Notes: a model not told the origin generated them from the letters alone. Positions 8,704 through 17,358 are shown, counted from the first letter of the stretch. The stretch: DNA of 64,000 nt from Chryseobacterium luteum (GCF_000737785.1 NZ_JPRO01000023.1:1-64000), one strand, 5' to 3'. Program-made: numbers and translations.

Positions 8704-9666
8704 TTAAGAAATCAGTTTTACAATTTCCAGGGCAACCTTTAAAGCTTCCGTCCCGTCTTCCAGAGAAACTTCCACATTTTTACCATCGGTGATGGCATCT
8801 GCAAAAGAATTCAATTCATCAAGGATAGCATTATTAGGCCGAATGTCCGGATATTCAAATAAGATCTGGTTCTTTTCACCATCGGCATTTTCGATGATCA
8901 TGTCGAATGGAGTAGGGTGTTCAGGAGCATCTTTCATTCGGATCACTTCCGCTTTTTTCTCAAGGAAGTCTACGGAAATGTATGCATCTTTCTGGAAAAA
9001 TCGGCTTTTTCTCATTGCTTTCATTGAAATTCTGGATGTTGTAAGATTGGCAACACATCCATTTTCAAATTCAATTCTTGCATTGGCAATATCAGGACTT
9101 TTGCTTACCACACACACACCGCTTGCATGGATATCTTTGACCTTAGATTTTACCACGCTCAATAAAATATCCAGATCATGAATCATTAAATCTAAAACCA
9201 CAGAAACATCAGTCCCCCGGGGATTAAATTCTGCCAAACGGTGAATTTCAATGAACATCGGATTCTGAATATAATCTTTTGCTCCGATGAACGCCGGATT
9301 ATATCTTTCAACATGTCCAACCTGTGCCTTGATACCGTTTTCCTGGCACTTATGAAGAATTTCCTCTGCCTGTTCAAGCGTTTGGGTCACTGGTTTTTCA
9401 ATAAAAAAATGGAGTTTTTTTTCAATTGCTTTTAGAGCATAATCGTAATGATATAATGTGGGTGTCACAATATCCAGCATATCGATCTGCTCAAGAAGTT
9501 CATCAAAATTTTCAAAATATTTATATCCGAATTCAGCTTCTATTTTTCTCCCGTTTTCGGTATCTTTATCATGGAAACCTACCAGCTCGTACTTATCTGA
9601 CTGGTTAAGAAGTCGTAAATGGATCTTCCCCAGATGTCCGGCACCTACCAAACCTGCTTTTAACAT
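8704..9666 (-). CDS. Gfo/Idh/MocA family oxidoreductase
   Basis: 320 aa. The N-terminal Rossmann domain opens with LKAGLVGAGHLGKIHLRLL (GxGxxG). The EKP motif (FFIEKPVTQT, about residue 90) is the family hallmark that positions the nicotinamide, followed by VGHVERYNPAF with the conserved His. The C-terminal alpha/beta sheet domain ends in DGKNVEVSLEDGTEALKVA. Such enzymes oxidise or reduce sugar or cyclitol-like substrates with NAD(P). The substrate cannot be assigned. It is a single gene with its own hairpin and lies divergently from pcm. Confidence 0.9.
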   Translation of the reverse strand: MLKAGLVGAGHLGKIHLRLLNQSDKYELVGFHDKDTENGRKIEAEFGYKYFENFDELLEQIDMLDIVTPTLYHYDYALKAIEKKLHFFIEKPVTQTLEQAEEILHKCQENGIKAQVGHVERYNPAFIGAKDYIQNPMFIEIHRLAEFNPRGTDVSVVLDLMIHDLDILLSVVKSKVKDIHASGVCVVSKSPDIANARIEFENGCVANLTTSRISMKAMRKSRFFQKDAYISVDFLEKKAEVIRMKDAPEHPTPFDMIIENADGEKNQILFEYPDIRPNNAILDELNSFADAITDGKNVEVSLEDGTEALKVALEIVKLIS

Positions 9667-9731
9667 AGATTTTTTTAATTTTTGTAAAGATAAGAATTTT
9701 AGGTATTAAGAAATACGTTGTCGCTTTTAGG

Positions 9732-9762
9732 TTGATAAGTATTGATAGTTTTTTTACTTTTG
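9732..9762 (+). promoter_or_regulatory. promoter of pcm
   Basis: TTG (9732-9734), 20 bases, TACTTTTG (9755-9762): a full match to the Bacteroidota housekeeping promoter. The start codon is 43 bases downstream. Confidence 0.7.
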
Positions 9763-9805
9763 TAGAAACTACCACCTGTATAACTTAATAACTACTATCT
9801 TACTA

Positions 9806-10459
9806 ATGATGCATGATTCGTTTGTACATAAAGGAAAAAGAAAAATCTTGGTCGAGTATTTAAGACATAAGATCGGAATATCGGATGAGAATGTACTTTC
9901 GGCAATGAGTGAAGTTCCGAGACACCTTTTTATCGAAAGTATTTTTGAAGATTTCGCCTACGAAGACAGGGCCTTTCCTATATTGTCACATCAAACGATT
10001 TCCCATCCCTCAACTGTAGCGGAACAATCCGAGCTGCTGCAGGTAAAACCGGGCGAGAAGGTCCTGGAAATCGGAACAGGCTGCGGATATCAGACAGCTG
10101 TTCTGTTGGCTATGAAAGCATTGGTCTACACTGTGGAAAGGCAGAAGGATCTTTTTGATTTTTCAAAGAAGAAATTCCGTGAGCTGCATCTGAATCCAAA
10201 ATTTCAGAGTTTTGGGGACGGTTTTGCCGGACTTCCTACTTTTGCCCCTTTTGACAAGATCATTATTACCTGTGGAGCTTCAGTTTTACCCACAGAATTA
10301 TTAAAACAGCTCAACGTAGGCGGAAAGATGGTTATTCCGCTGGGTCCTACCGATGAGCAGATTTTATACAGATTTACAAAAACGGCTCCTACACAGTTTG
10401 AAAAAGAAGAATTCGGGGCTTACAAATTTGTTCCGATGCTGGGAGATACAAACCATTAA
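9806..10459 (+). CDS. pcm: protein-L-isoaspartate O-methyltransferase
   Basis: 217-aa cytosolic SAM-dependent repair enzyme that methylates isoaspartyl residues in aged proteins. Visible are the N-terminal SEVPRHLFI motif, the SHPSTVAEQSELL substrate segment, the SAM motif I VLEIGTGCGYQTAVL, and the FDKIIITCGAS strand, ending in MVIPLGP. Length is normal for the family. Two adjacent ATG codons (9806 and 9809) are possible starts. It is a single gene behind a strong promoter. In many flavobacteria pcm is followed by smpB; here it is not. Confidence 0.95.
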   Translation: MMHDSFVHKGKRKILVEYLRHKIGISDENVLSAMSEVPRHLFIESIFEDFAYEDRAFPILSHQTISHPSTVAEQSELLQVKPGEKVLEIGTGCGYQTAVLLAMKALVYTVERQKDLFDFSKKKFRELHLNPKFQSFGDGFAGLPTFAPFDKIIITCGASVLPTELLKQLNVGGKMVIPLGPTDEQILYRFTKTAPTQFEKEEFGAYKFVPMLGDTNH

Positions 10460-10613
10460 TAAAAGTTTTTTATCTCCACAAACAGATCAAATCATACAAA
10501 TTTTTGATTAAAAATTTAAATTTTCTTCATTTTTAATAAACATTAAGACTGCTTGGGTATAGTAATTGAATTCACTATAAAATCCTAATCACTCAATTTT
10601 TAATATTAAAGTT

Positions 10614-10648
10614 AAAAACCTCACTTTTTTAGCAGGAGTGAGGTTTTT
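10614..10648 (+). terminator. terminator between pcm and the hydroxyacid dehydrogenase gene
   Basis: AAAACCTCACT pairs with AGTGAGGTTTTT. It lies 155 bases past the pcm stop, in an AT-rich gap in which I see no open frame. Confidence 0.75.
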
Positions 10649-10688
10649 ATTTGAAATTCTCAAGCACAAATTAAATACAAAATAAATA

Positions 10689-11663
10689 ATGAAAGTATTT
10701 GTAAACAAAAGAATTCCGGAAGCAGGCATCGAAATGCTGAAAGAAGCCGGGATGGAAGTTTTTATCCCCGAACATGAAAACCTGTCTCACGAAGAATGGC
10801 TCATTTACTGTCAGAATCATGATGCCATTTTAAGCGTTGGAGGGGAATTTAAATATGACAAGGATTTTTTTGACCAATGTCCCAATATAAATATAATCGC
10901 TTTATATTCTGTAGGTTTTGATCATGTGGATATTAAAGAAGCCAGCCAGAGAAAAGTTCCGGTAGGGAATACTCCTGATGTCCTCAGTAAAGCCACCTCT
11001 GATATAGCTTTTCTGCTGATGCAGTCCGTAGCAAGAAGAGCGGGCTACAATTTTCAGAAAGTGAAAGACGGTAACTGGGGTGATTTTGATCCTTTGCATG
11101 CTCTGGGACAGGAATTATATGGGAAAACATTAGGGATTCTGGGACTGGGAAGAATAGGTTTTGAAATGGCTAAAAAATCTTATAAAGCTTTTGATATGAA
11201 GATCATTTACCACAACCGGAACCGGAATGAAGAAGCGGAAAAGGAAATAAATGCCAATTATGTTTCTTTCGACGAACTTGTTGAACAGTCAGATGTACTG
11301 AGTGTTCATGCCAATTTTACCCCTGAGCAGAAAGACCTTTTCAACGGATCTGTTTTTGAAAAAATGAAATTCAATGCTATTTTTATCAATACCGCAAGAG
11401 GAGGTTTCCAGAATGAAAAGGATCTGTATGAAGCACTGGTTTCAAAGCAAATCTGGGGAGCAGGCTTAGATGTGACCAATCCGGAGCCCATGTCTAAAGA
11501 AAGCCCGCTTTTGGAACTTTCCAATGTGTGTGTGCTGCCGCATATAGGTTCCGCGACTATCGAGGCCAGAACAGGAATGGCGAAAATGGCAGCAGAAAAT
11601 ATTATCGCCTTTTCCAAAGGAGAAAAAATTCCTTATTGTGCCAATCCTGAAGTATATTCTTAG
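10689..11663 (+). CDS. D-2-hydroxyacid dehydrogenase (glyoxylate/hydroxypyruvate reductase-like)
   Basis: 324 aa. An N-terminal substrate domain is followed by the inserted Rossmann domain with GILGLGRIG (about 148-156) and the FINTARGG segment that carries the conserved Arg. The Glu of the catalytic set lies in the NPEPMSKESPLLEL stretch and the His in LPHIGSAT. Length and motifs fit NAD(P)H-linked reductases of glyoxylate, hydroxypyruvate or 2-ketoacids; the exact substrate is not determinable. No motif is damaged. It stands alone, followed 62 bases later by a small acidic protein gene. Confidence 0.92.
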   Translation: MKVFVNKRIPEAGIEMLKEAGMEVFIPEHENLSHEEWLIYCQNHDAILSVGGEFKYDKDFFDQCPNINIIALYSVGFDHVDIKEASQRKVPVGNTPDVLSKATSDIAFLLMQSVARRAGYNFQKVKDGNWGDFDPLHALGQELYGKTLGILGLGRIGFEMAKKSYKAFDMKIIYHNRNRNEEAEKEINANYVSFDELVEQSDVLSVHANFTPEQKDLFNGSVFEKMKFNAIFINTARGGFQNEKDLYEALVSKQIWGAGLDVTNPEPMSKESPLLELSNVCVLPHIGSATIEARTGMAKMAAENIIAFSKGEKIPYCANPEVYS

Positions 11664-11725
11664 GAGTCAATGACAGCTTGGAACCATTTTTGTTCTGCAT
11701 TATAAAACCTTAAATACAAAATATT

Positions 11726-12016
11726 ATGACACCTGAAAACAATACCAACGAACAGAACAGAAAGTTAGAAGAAATGGACTACAGTCCTGGTGAAGATATA
11801 TTTAGTAGAGAAAAGCATATTCCGCTTGATGGTGATGGAAATCCCATATTAAATGATGAGGATGATGACAGAATAGATGGCGGACTTGATATTCCCGGAA
11901 CCGAAGACGATGATGAAATGGAGGAAATAGGTTCTGAAGATGAAGAAAACAATTACTGGAGCCTAAGCGACAATGAAGACGACCACGAAGAGGAAAATGA
12001 TGATGTTTTAACTTAA
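11726..12016 (+). CDS. small highly acidic protein, unknown
   Basis: 96 aa with about 40 percent Asp/Glu (runs such as NDEDDDR, EDDDEMEE, DNEDDHEEENDD). An N-terminal piece SPGEDIFSREKHIPLDGDGNP suggests a short conserved motif. No signal peptide, membrane segment or fold is evident; it is probably disordered. A terminator follows the stop. It could bind cations or basic proteins, but nothing in the sequence proves a role. Confidence 0.65.
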   Translation: MTPENNTNEQNRKLEEMDYSPGEDIFSREKHIPLDGDGNPILNDEDDDRIDGGLDIPGTEDDDEMEEIGSEDEENNYWSLSDNEDDHEEENDDVLT

Positions 12017-12041
12017 AACTCTGAACATAAAAATACAGCAG

Positions 12042-12070
12042 CCTTACTGAATTATCAGTGAGGTTTTTTT
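12042..12070 (+). terminator. terminator after the acidic protein gene
   Basis: CCTTACTGA pairs with TCAGTGAGG around a short loop, followed by seven T. Confidence 0.75.
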
Positions 12071-12104
12071 ATTTTTGGAAACCATTGGTTTTCTGCAGAA
12101 TATC

Positions 12105-12156
12105 ATTCCCCTCCTCCGGAGGGGTGGATTCGCCTGAAAGGAGAAGACGGGGTGGT
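12105..12156 (+). repeat. palindromic repeat, copy A (left flank of DUF559 gene)
   Basis: Starts ATTCCCCTCCTCCGGAGGGG and ends GAAGACGGGGTGGT; a short imperfect hairpin lies between. The inner CCCCTCCGGAGGGG is itself palindromic. The DUF559 start codon is 20 bases beyond it. Copy B is the inverted counterpart; C (12738) and D (59890) are further members. Confidence 0.85.
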
Positions 12157-12176
12157 AAAAAAGAAACACAAACACA

Positions 12177-12614
12177 ATGAAAGAAATACTAACCCACATC
12201 AATGGCATCCCCATTCGCAGAAATTTCGTGGAAAATCTACCCTTTAATCCTCATTTAGTCATATTATTGAAACAGAAACGCAAAGCAGGAATTCTGGGTG
12301 AAGTTATTTTCTGGAAAAAGGTTCGGGCCAGAACATTTCACAATATAGATTTTGACCGGCAAAGAATTATTGGAAATTATATTGTGGATTTTTATGTAAA
12401 AGCTTTAGGGCTCATTATTGAAATTGATGGTTCCAGTCATGACGAAAAGCAGGTTTATGATGGGATCAGGCAGGAATATCTGGAGTCTTTGGGGCTTCTT
12501 ATTTTCAGAATCCCGGATTTTGATATAAGGAATAATATATATGTAGTGATGAAGGATCTGGAATATTTCATTATTCAGCATTTTGGGACCACCCCGTCTT
12601 CCAAAATTCCATGA
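12177..12614 (+). CDS. DUF559 (Vsr-like PD-(D/E)XK) endonuclease-fold protein
   Basis: 145 aa. The DUF559 core is complete: ILGEVIFWKKVRART, DFDRQRIIGNYIVDFYV, LGLIIEIDGSSHDEKQ, then YDGIRQEYLESLGLLIFRI. The Asp of IVDFY and the Glu/Asp of IEIDG form the expected metal-binding PD-(D/E)XK set, related to very-short-patch repair nucleases. The last residues (GTTPSSKIP) and the stop lie inside inverted repeat copy B, so the gene reads into the flanking repeat. The whole unit, repeat A - gene - inverted repeat B, spans 543 bp and resembles a compact mobile element. DNA cleavage activity is inferred from the fold; what it does for the cell or element is unknown. Confidence 0.85.
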   Translation: MKEILTHINGIPIRRNFVENLPFNPHLVILLKQKRKAGILGEVIFWKKVRARTFHNIDFDRQRIIGNYIVDFYVKALGLIIEIDGSSHDEKQVYDGIRQEYLESLGLLIFRIPDFDIRNNIYVVMKDLEYFIIQHFGTTPSSKIP

Positions 12615-12647
12615 ATTTTGGAATCCACCCCTCCGGAGGAGGGGAAT
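12588..12647 (-). repeat. palindromic repeat, copy B (inverted, right flank of DUF559 gene)
   Basis: Reverse complement of copy A at both ends: reads ACCACCCCGTCTTC on the left and CCACCCCTCCGGAGGAGGGG on the right. The middle is a different perfect hairpin (CCAAAATTC, then GAATTTTGG), so end sequences are conserved while the internal stem varies. Confidence 0.85.
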
Positions 12648-12737
12648 TTGGGTTGGTATTATTATCATAGTCGTTATGTACAAATCGCCTATCAGAGTTT
12701 TATATTTTTGGAAACCATTTGTTATCAAGAGAATATC

Positions 12738-12789
12738 ATTCCCCTCCTCCGGAGGGGTGGATTCGCCTGAAAGGAGAAGACGGGGTGGT
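12738..12789 (+). repeat. palindromic repeat, copy C
   Basis: Identical to copy A over its 52 bases. The similarity extends on both sides, from about 12704 to 12858 against about 12071 to 12228, so the leader and first codons of the DUF559 gene were duplicated together with the repeat. Confidence 0.85.
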
Positions 12790-12809
12790 AAAAAAGAAAC
12801 ATAAACACA

Positions 12810-12923
12810 ATGAAAGAAATACTAATCCACATCAATGGCAGCGATATTCGCAGATCGACACATCATCAAATTCCCTTGCCTATATTTCCTAATTTGAATA
12901 TCTTTAAAACTTCAAAACGTTGA
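12810..12923 (+). pseudogene. truncated second copy of the DUF559 gene
   Basis: A 37-codon frame starting MKEILIHINGS, matching the first residues of the intact gene at 12177 (MKEILTHING). Similarity stops after about 16 codons; the remainder is unrelated AT-rich sequence that runs to the hutU leader. It is a 5' fragment without nuclease core. The gap 12615-12952 otherwise holds only repeat copies B and C and about 90 bases of unremarkable DNA. Confidence 0.7.
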
Positions 12924-12952
12924 ATTCTAAACATTGAACTTTAAATAGCAAT

Positions 12953-14938
12953 ATGACATTTCAAGAACAGATACAGCAGGGGATTCCTGATCAGCTGCCA
13001 CAGCCTAAACCATACGAAGCCAATATCAACCATGCACCGAAGCGTAAAGACATTTTAGGGGAAGAAGAGAAGAAGCTTGCTCTGAAAAATGCCCTGCGTT
13101 ATTTCGAGCCCCGGTTTCATGCGGAATTGCTGCCTGAATTCAGGGAAGAGCTGGAAAAATATGGCAGGATTTATATGTACCGTTTCCGTCCGGATTATGA
13201 AATGAAGGCGAGGGCGATTGAAGAATATCCCGGAAAGTCTGAACAGGCAAAAGCCATTATGCTGATGATCCAGAATAATCTTGACTATGCCGTGGCGCAG
13301 CATCCCCATGAGCTTATTACTTATGGTGGCAACGGGGCTGTTTTTTCAAACTGGGCCCAGTATCTTCTTACGATGAAGTACCTGTCGGAAATGACGGATG
13401 AGCAGACTTTAACCATGTATTCAGGACATCCGATGGGGCTTTTCCCGTCGCATAAAGATGCGCCGAGGGTGGTGGTAACCAATGGGATGATGATTCCCAA
13501 CTATTCAAAGCCGGATGACTGGGAGAAATTCAATGCTTTAGGCGTTACCCAATATGGGCAAATGACGGCGGGAAGCTATATGTATATTGGCCCGCAGGGA
13601 ATTGTTCACGGAACAACGATCACCGTTCTGAATGCATTCAGAAAGATAAAAAAAGAACCGCAGGGAGGTCTTTTCGTAACTTCCGGATTGGGAGGAATGA
13701 GCGGAGCGCAGCCAAAAGCCGGAAATATTGCAGGCTGTATCACGGTATGTGCCGAAGTGAATCCTAAAATCACCAGGATCCGTCACGATCAGAAGTGGGT
13801 GAACGAAATTCACGAAAACCTTGATGAATTGGTAGAAAGGGTACAGAAAGCCCGGGAAAATAAAGAAACGGTTTCCCTGGCCTACCTTGGAAATATTGTT
13901 GAGGTTTGGGAGAAATTTGATCAGAAGAATTTAAAAATCGACATAGGATCGGACCAGACATCCCTTCACAATCCCTGGGCTGGCGGATATTATCCGGCCG
14001 GGCAGAGCTTTGAGGAATCAAACAGGATGATGGCTGAGGAACCCGAACTGTTCAAAGAAAAAGTTCAGGAAACATTAAGAAGACACGCAGCAGCCATCAA
14101 TAAACATACACAGAAGGGGACCTATTTCTTTGATTATGGGAACGCCTTTTTACTGGAAGCTTCCAGGGCCGGAGCAGATGTAATGGCAGAAAATCCAAGC
14201 CTGGGAAGGGAATTCAAATATCCGAGCTATGTTCAGGATATCATGGGGCCTATGTGCTTCGATTATGGCTTCGGGCCGTTCCGTTGGGTGTGTACAAGCG
14301 GAAAACCGGAAGATTTACAGAAAACCGATGATATTGCGTGCGCTGTTTTGGAGGAGATGATGAAGAACTCTCCCGAAGAGATCCGGCAGCAGATGAAAGA
14401 CAATATCACCTGGATCAAAGGGGCCCGGGAAAATAAGCTGGTAGTAGGTTCCCAGGCGAGAATCCTGTATGCAGATGCAGAGGGAAGAATGAAGATTGCA
14501 GAAGCATTCAACAATGTCATAAAAAACGGGGAGATCGGGCCTGTGGTTTTAGGCAGGGACCATCATGATGTTTCCGGTACGGATTCGCCTTACAGGGAGA
14601 CTTCCAATATATACGACGGTTCCAGATTTACAGCAGATATGGCCATTCACAACGTGATTGGTGACAGCTTCCGTGGTGCTACATGGGTTTCCATCCATAA
14701 CGGTGGCGGAGTAGGCTGGGGTGAAGTAATAAACGGTGGTTTCGGAATGCTCCTTGACGGAAGTGCCGATGCCGACAGAAGATTAAAATCTATGCTCTTC
14801 TGGGACGTGAACAACGGAATTTCCAGAAGAAGCTGGGCCAGAAATGAAGGCGCCGTTTTCGCTATCAAGAGGGCTATGGAAGCAGAACCCAATCTGAAAG
14901 TAACACTTCCGAATTTCGTGGATGAGAGTTTGTTTTAA
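12953..14938 (+). CDS. hutU: urocanate hydratase
   Basis: 661-aa NAD+-dependent lyase that converts urocanate to imidazolone propionate in histidine degradation (EC 4.2.1.49). Signature stretches are TYGGNGAVFSNWAQY, MYSGHPMGLFPSHKDAPRVV, SGLGGMSGAQPKA (NAD site), FDYGNAF and the late FRGATWVSIHNGGGVGWGE. This is the long form of the enzyme, over 650 aa. No other hut gene lies in the window. The 3' end and terminator are important because a decayed second copy occurs at 27611-27744, marking this gene end as the likely insertion point of the island that follows. Confidence 0.95.
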   Translation: MTFQEQIQQGIPDQLPQPKPYEANINHAPKRKDILGEEEKKLALKNALRYFEPRFHAELLPEFREELEKYGRIYMYRFRPDYEMKARAIEEYPGKSEQAKAIMLMIQNNLDYAVAQHPHELITYGGNGAVFSNWAQYLLTMKYLSEMTDEQTLTMYSGHPMGLFPSHKDAPRVVVTNGMMIPNYSKPDDWEKFNALGVTQYGQMTAGSYMYIGPQGIVHGTTITVLNAFRKIKKEPQGGLFVTSGLGGMSGAQPKAGNIAGCITVCAEVNPKITRIRHDQKWVNEIHENLDELVERVQKARENKETVSLAYLGNIVEVWEKFDQKNLKIDIGSDQTSLHNPWAGGYYPAGQSFEESNRMMAEEPELFKEKVQETLRRHAAAINKHTQKGTYFFDYGNAFLLEASRAGADVMAENPSLGREFKYPSYVQDIMGPMCFDYGFGPFRWVCTSGKPEDLQKTDDIACAVLEEMMKNSPEEIRQQMKDNITWIKGARENKLVVGSQARILYADAEGRMKIAEAFNNVIKNGEIGPVVLGRDHHDVSGTDSPYRETSNIYDGSRFTADMAIHNVIGDSFRGATWVSIHNGGGVGWGEVINGGFGMLLDGSADADRRLKSMLFWDVNNGISRRSWARNEGAVFAIKRAMEAEPNLKVTLPNFVDESLF

Positions 14939-14943
14939 CCAAC

Positions 14944-14978
14944 CTTGTCAAAGATTTTAAACTTTGACAAAGTTTTTA
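14944..14978 (+). terminator. terminator of hutU (left island boundary)
   Basis: CTTGTCAAAG, loop ATTTTAAA, CTTTGACAAAG, then T5. A diverged copy of this hairpin follows the hutU remnant at about 27712-27744. Confidence 0.85.
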
Positions 14979-15209
14979 TTATTTTCTGATATTTCTTTTG
15001 ATTTCTTTAAAGTGCTTGTTTAAAAGGCTTTTGGCATTTTAGCATAGGTAAACCAGCGAATCTGAAAGCATTCAAATTAAGAGTTTGTTGCACTGCTTGT
15101 TGTACTTTTGTATCAGGTTGCTTCCCTTTGTAAAGTCCTATATTTAAAGGGATTCTTTGCTTTGCGCTACTTTGCGAAGGTAAACAAAAACCAATACATA
15201 TAAAACGTT

Positions 15210-15935
15210 ATGGCATCAGTAAAACTAATCCTGAGAACAACACAGGAAGACCAAAGCGGACATTGTCCACTTTACATCAGAGTCATTAAGGACAGAAAAG
15301 CAAAATTTCTCACTACAGGTCAGAAACTAAAACCCTCAGAATGGGACCAGGCGAAGCAGAAAGTAAAGAAAAACCATCCAAACAGTGCAAGATTGAACGC
15401 TTACCTTTCCCAAATCATCGCAGATGCAGAAGGACAGGTTGCAGATGTATCAAGAAAAAATGAGTCTGTTTCTGCGAAGAATCTAAAAGAAGCGATTAAG
15501 GGCAAAGAATCTACTTTGTTTTTTGATTATGCTTTCAAAAGGTTGGAAAAAGTGAGAGGTTCTCTTTCTATTTTGACGTATCTCAAGTATCAATCACATT
15601 TGGAAAAATTCCAAAAATATGTTGGCGAAAAAGAGTTTTATTTTGAAGATTTGACCACCGTTTTGCTGAATGATTTTATTACGTATTGCTACTCAACGTT
15701 AAAGAATAAAAACAATACGGTTCAGACGAATGTGAGAAGCATCATGAAATTCTATAATGATGCCATCGCCGAAGACGTAGTATCCATCAATCTTTATCCT
15801 TTCAATAAGATAAAAACAAAAAAAGATTCCTCAAAAATCAAATTTCTACAAAAGGATGAGATAGAATCGCTGAAAAATGTAGAATTGGAAGAAGGAACAA
15901 GAAGCCATATAAACGGAATACAGGTCAATCTTTGA
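15210..15935 (+). pseudogene. tyrosine-type site-specific integrase, C-terminally truncated
   Basis: 241 aa of a Bacteroidota phage/ICE-type integrase. The N-terminal arm-binding domain is present (LILRTTQEDQSGHCPLYIRV, then GQKLKPSEWD), followed by the SAM-like core-binding domain (about 100-200; FDYAFKRLEK to FYNDAIAEDV). The frame ends just after the IKFLQKDEIESLKNVELEEG linker. The catalytic domain with Arg-His-x-x-Arg-Tyr is missing; family members are about 380-420 aa. The last codons overlap the start of a 32-bp-period repeat array, so the gene seems to have been cut there. It lies 270 bases past hutU and reads away from it, as expected for an island integrase next to its attachment site. 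Confidence 0.88.
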
Positions 15936-16240
15936 ACTTGTGTGAAACAAGTATAATGTTGTCATATTGTCTGAAATACATACAGGTATATCTCATCCCT
16001 GTATAAAATAATACTAGGCCTTTTCTTAACCTGTGCGAAATGAATACAGCTTATATTTTCTCTAAATCTGCGTGTAAAATAAATACAGGACACCTGTATG
16101 AAATAACACAAGGTCTTTTTTAAACCTGTGTGGAATGAATACAGCTTATTTTCCCTAAATCTGCGTGTAAAATAAATACAGGATAACCTGTATGAAATAA
16201 CACAAGGTCATTCTTTACACCTTTATGAAATGAATACGGG
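15905..16240. repeat. array of eleven dyad motifs with ~32-bp period
   Basis: Each unit resembles CTGTATGAAATGAATACAGG, with half-sites CTGT and ATACAG. Units start at about 15905, 15937, 15967, 15999, 16031, 16068, 16094, 16126, 16161, 16188 and 16221. Linkers vary from 4 to 18 bases while centre spacing stays near 32, about three helical turns. Units 5-7 are repeated as a block 94-95 bases later. Adjacent units form small hairpins (ATACAGG-ACA-CCTGTAT). Spacers are far too short for CRISPR. The first unit lies within the truncated integrase frame. Confidence 0.75.
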
Positions 16241-16471
16241 TGAAAATATTTCCTTCCAAACAGTTGCCTATTTTTTTATTTCTATAGCAAAAGTAATTGA
16301 CAAACAATGAAAGGTACTGATTATCAATATTCTAAATCTTACTGAATTTTCTTTTCAGAGCCCTGAAAAAACCAGCACACTTTTATGGCAGGGAAATAGA
16401 AGATGGCGAGGCTTTTTTCATAATAATTTTAAATTATTTTTCCTATTTGTGATTCGTCATTTGTGATTTGG
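16241..16471. other. non-coding stretch, no gene seen
   Basis: Between the repeat array and the terminator at 16473 no frame has a plausible start and codon pattern. It may be eroded coding DNA of a lost neighbour, since a strong terminator still follows. Confidence 0.4.
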
Positions 16472-16472
16472 G

Positions 16473-16500
16473 ACGCGGGAAATTATTTCCCGCGTTTTTT
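16473..16500 (+). terminator. strong orphan terminator
   Basis: ACGCGGGAAA, loop TTA, TTTCCCGCGT, then TTTTT. No intact plus-strand gene precedes it within 500 bases, which fits loss of a gene here. Confidence 0.8.
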
Positions 16501-16827
16501 ATAGGCTTATTTGGTTATAATTTAAAAGAAATATTGAATTTAAATTTTTCAACGATATGGCATTATGGAGTATTTATTTTAAATATTCATTTCTCTATTT
16601 TAAGATAGAGAATTTTTGTAAGATTGTCTATAAAACACAATGAGTATTTAAATGATAATTAAAATAAATTATTTGATAATTATTGATAAAAATAAATAAA
16701 ATATGTATTGATTTTTAGAATTAATTAAATCGAAATTAATTCTTGCTATAATTAAATTTATCTTATTAAATTGTTATTTTTGAAACATTTTAAATAGTAA
16801 ATGTGTTTAAAATTTATTAATAATATA

Positions 16828-16858
16828 TTTGCTTGATTAAAAAATATGTATACATTTG
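16828..16858 (+). promoter_or_regulatory. promoter of the type VI cluster
   Basis: TTTG (16828-16831), 19 bases, TACATTTG (16851-16858): an exact Bacteroidota consensus promoter. It leaves a leader of about 105 bases before the first tssD. The flanking 16501-16971 is very AT-rich and shows no gene. Confidence 0.75.
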
Positions 16859-16971
16859 ACGAAGATATATTCCCTTGTTGGTGATTGTAAAAAGATATAT
16901 AACAAAATGCAAAAGGGTATATTTCCATCATTGGTATTATTAGATATTTAACCATAAAATATATTTTTATT

Positions 16972-17358
16972 ATGTCATTTAAAGCAAAATTCAAAGCCGC
17001 CGGTATCGAGCGCAACATTTTAGCTGTAGACTTCGGAATGTTACAGCAAACCGACCCAACTGGAAGACCATCTTCCATCGCAAGAGGCGGTAAAATACAC
17101 TTAACAGTTGAAGGAACGGGAGCCACCGATCTTTTTGAATGGATGACCAATTCATTTGAGAGAAAGGATGGGACAGTTACATTTATCAAAAGAGATAGCG
17201 ATGCTACCCTGAAGGAACTGAAGTTCAAAGAAGCTTACATTGTGAAATACACTGAGGATTTCGATTCTACAGGCGAAAATCCGTTGACGGAGACATTCGT
17301 CCTTTCTGCAAAAGAAATCGAAATGGGTAATGCTTCTCACAGAAACGAGTGGGTATAA
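16972..17358 (+). CDS. tssD: type VI secretion tube protein TssD (Hcp-like), copy 1
   Basis: 128 aa, TssD/Hcp family of Bacteroidota type VI systems. Hcp proteins stack as hexameric rings into the expelled inner tube and can carry effectors. Diagnostic features are the N-terminal beta strands (MSFKAKFKAAG), the RGGKIHLTVEGTG strand, LFEWMTNSFERKDG, the DATLKELKF strand and a closing ETFVLSAKEIEMG. No signal peptide, as expected for a cytosolic tube protein. First of three tandem paralogues under the promoter at 16828. It shares extended near-identical stretches with copy 2, whereas copy 3 is diverged. Confidence 0.93.
   Translation: MSFKAKFKAAGIERNILAVDFGMLQQTDPTGRPSSIARGGKIHLTVEGTGATDLFEWMTNSFERKDGTVTFIKRDSDATLKELKFKEAYIVKYTEDFDSTGENPLTETFVLSAKEIEMGNASHRNEWV

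Noticed and set aside
12583-12804. 73-aa frame between the DUF559 copies
   Set aside because: Entirely made of repeat copies B and C.
15905-16240. CRISPR array
   Set aside because: Repeats of about 20 bp are imperfect and the linkers are only 4-18 bases and themselves repeated; no cas gene nearby.
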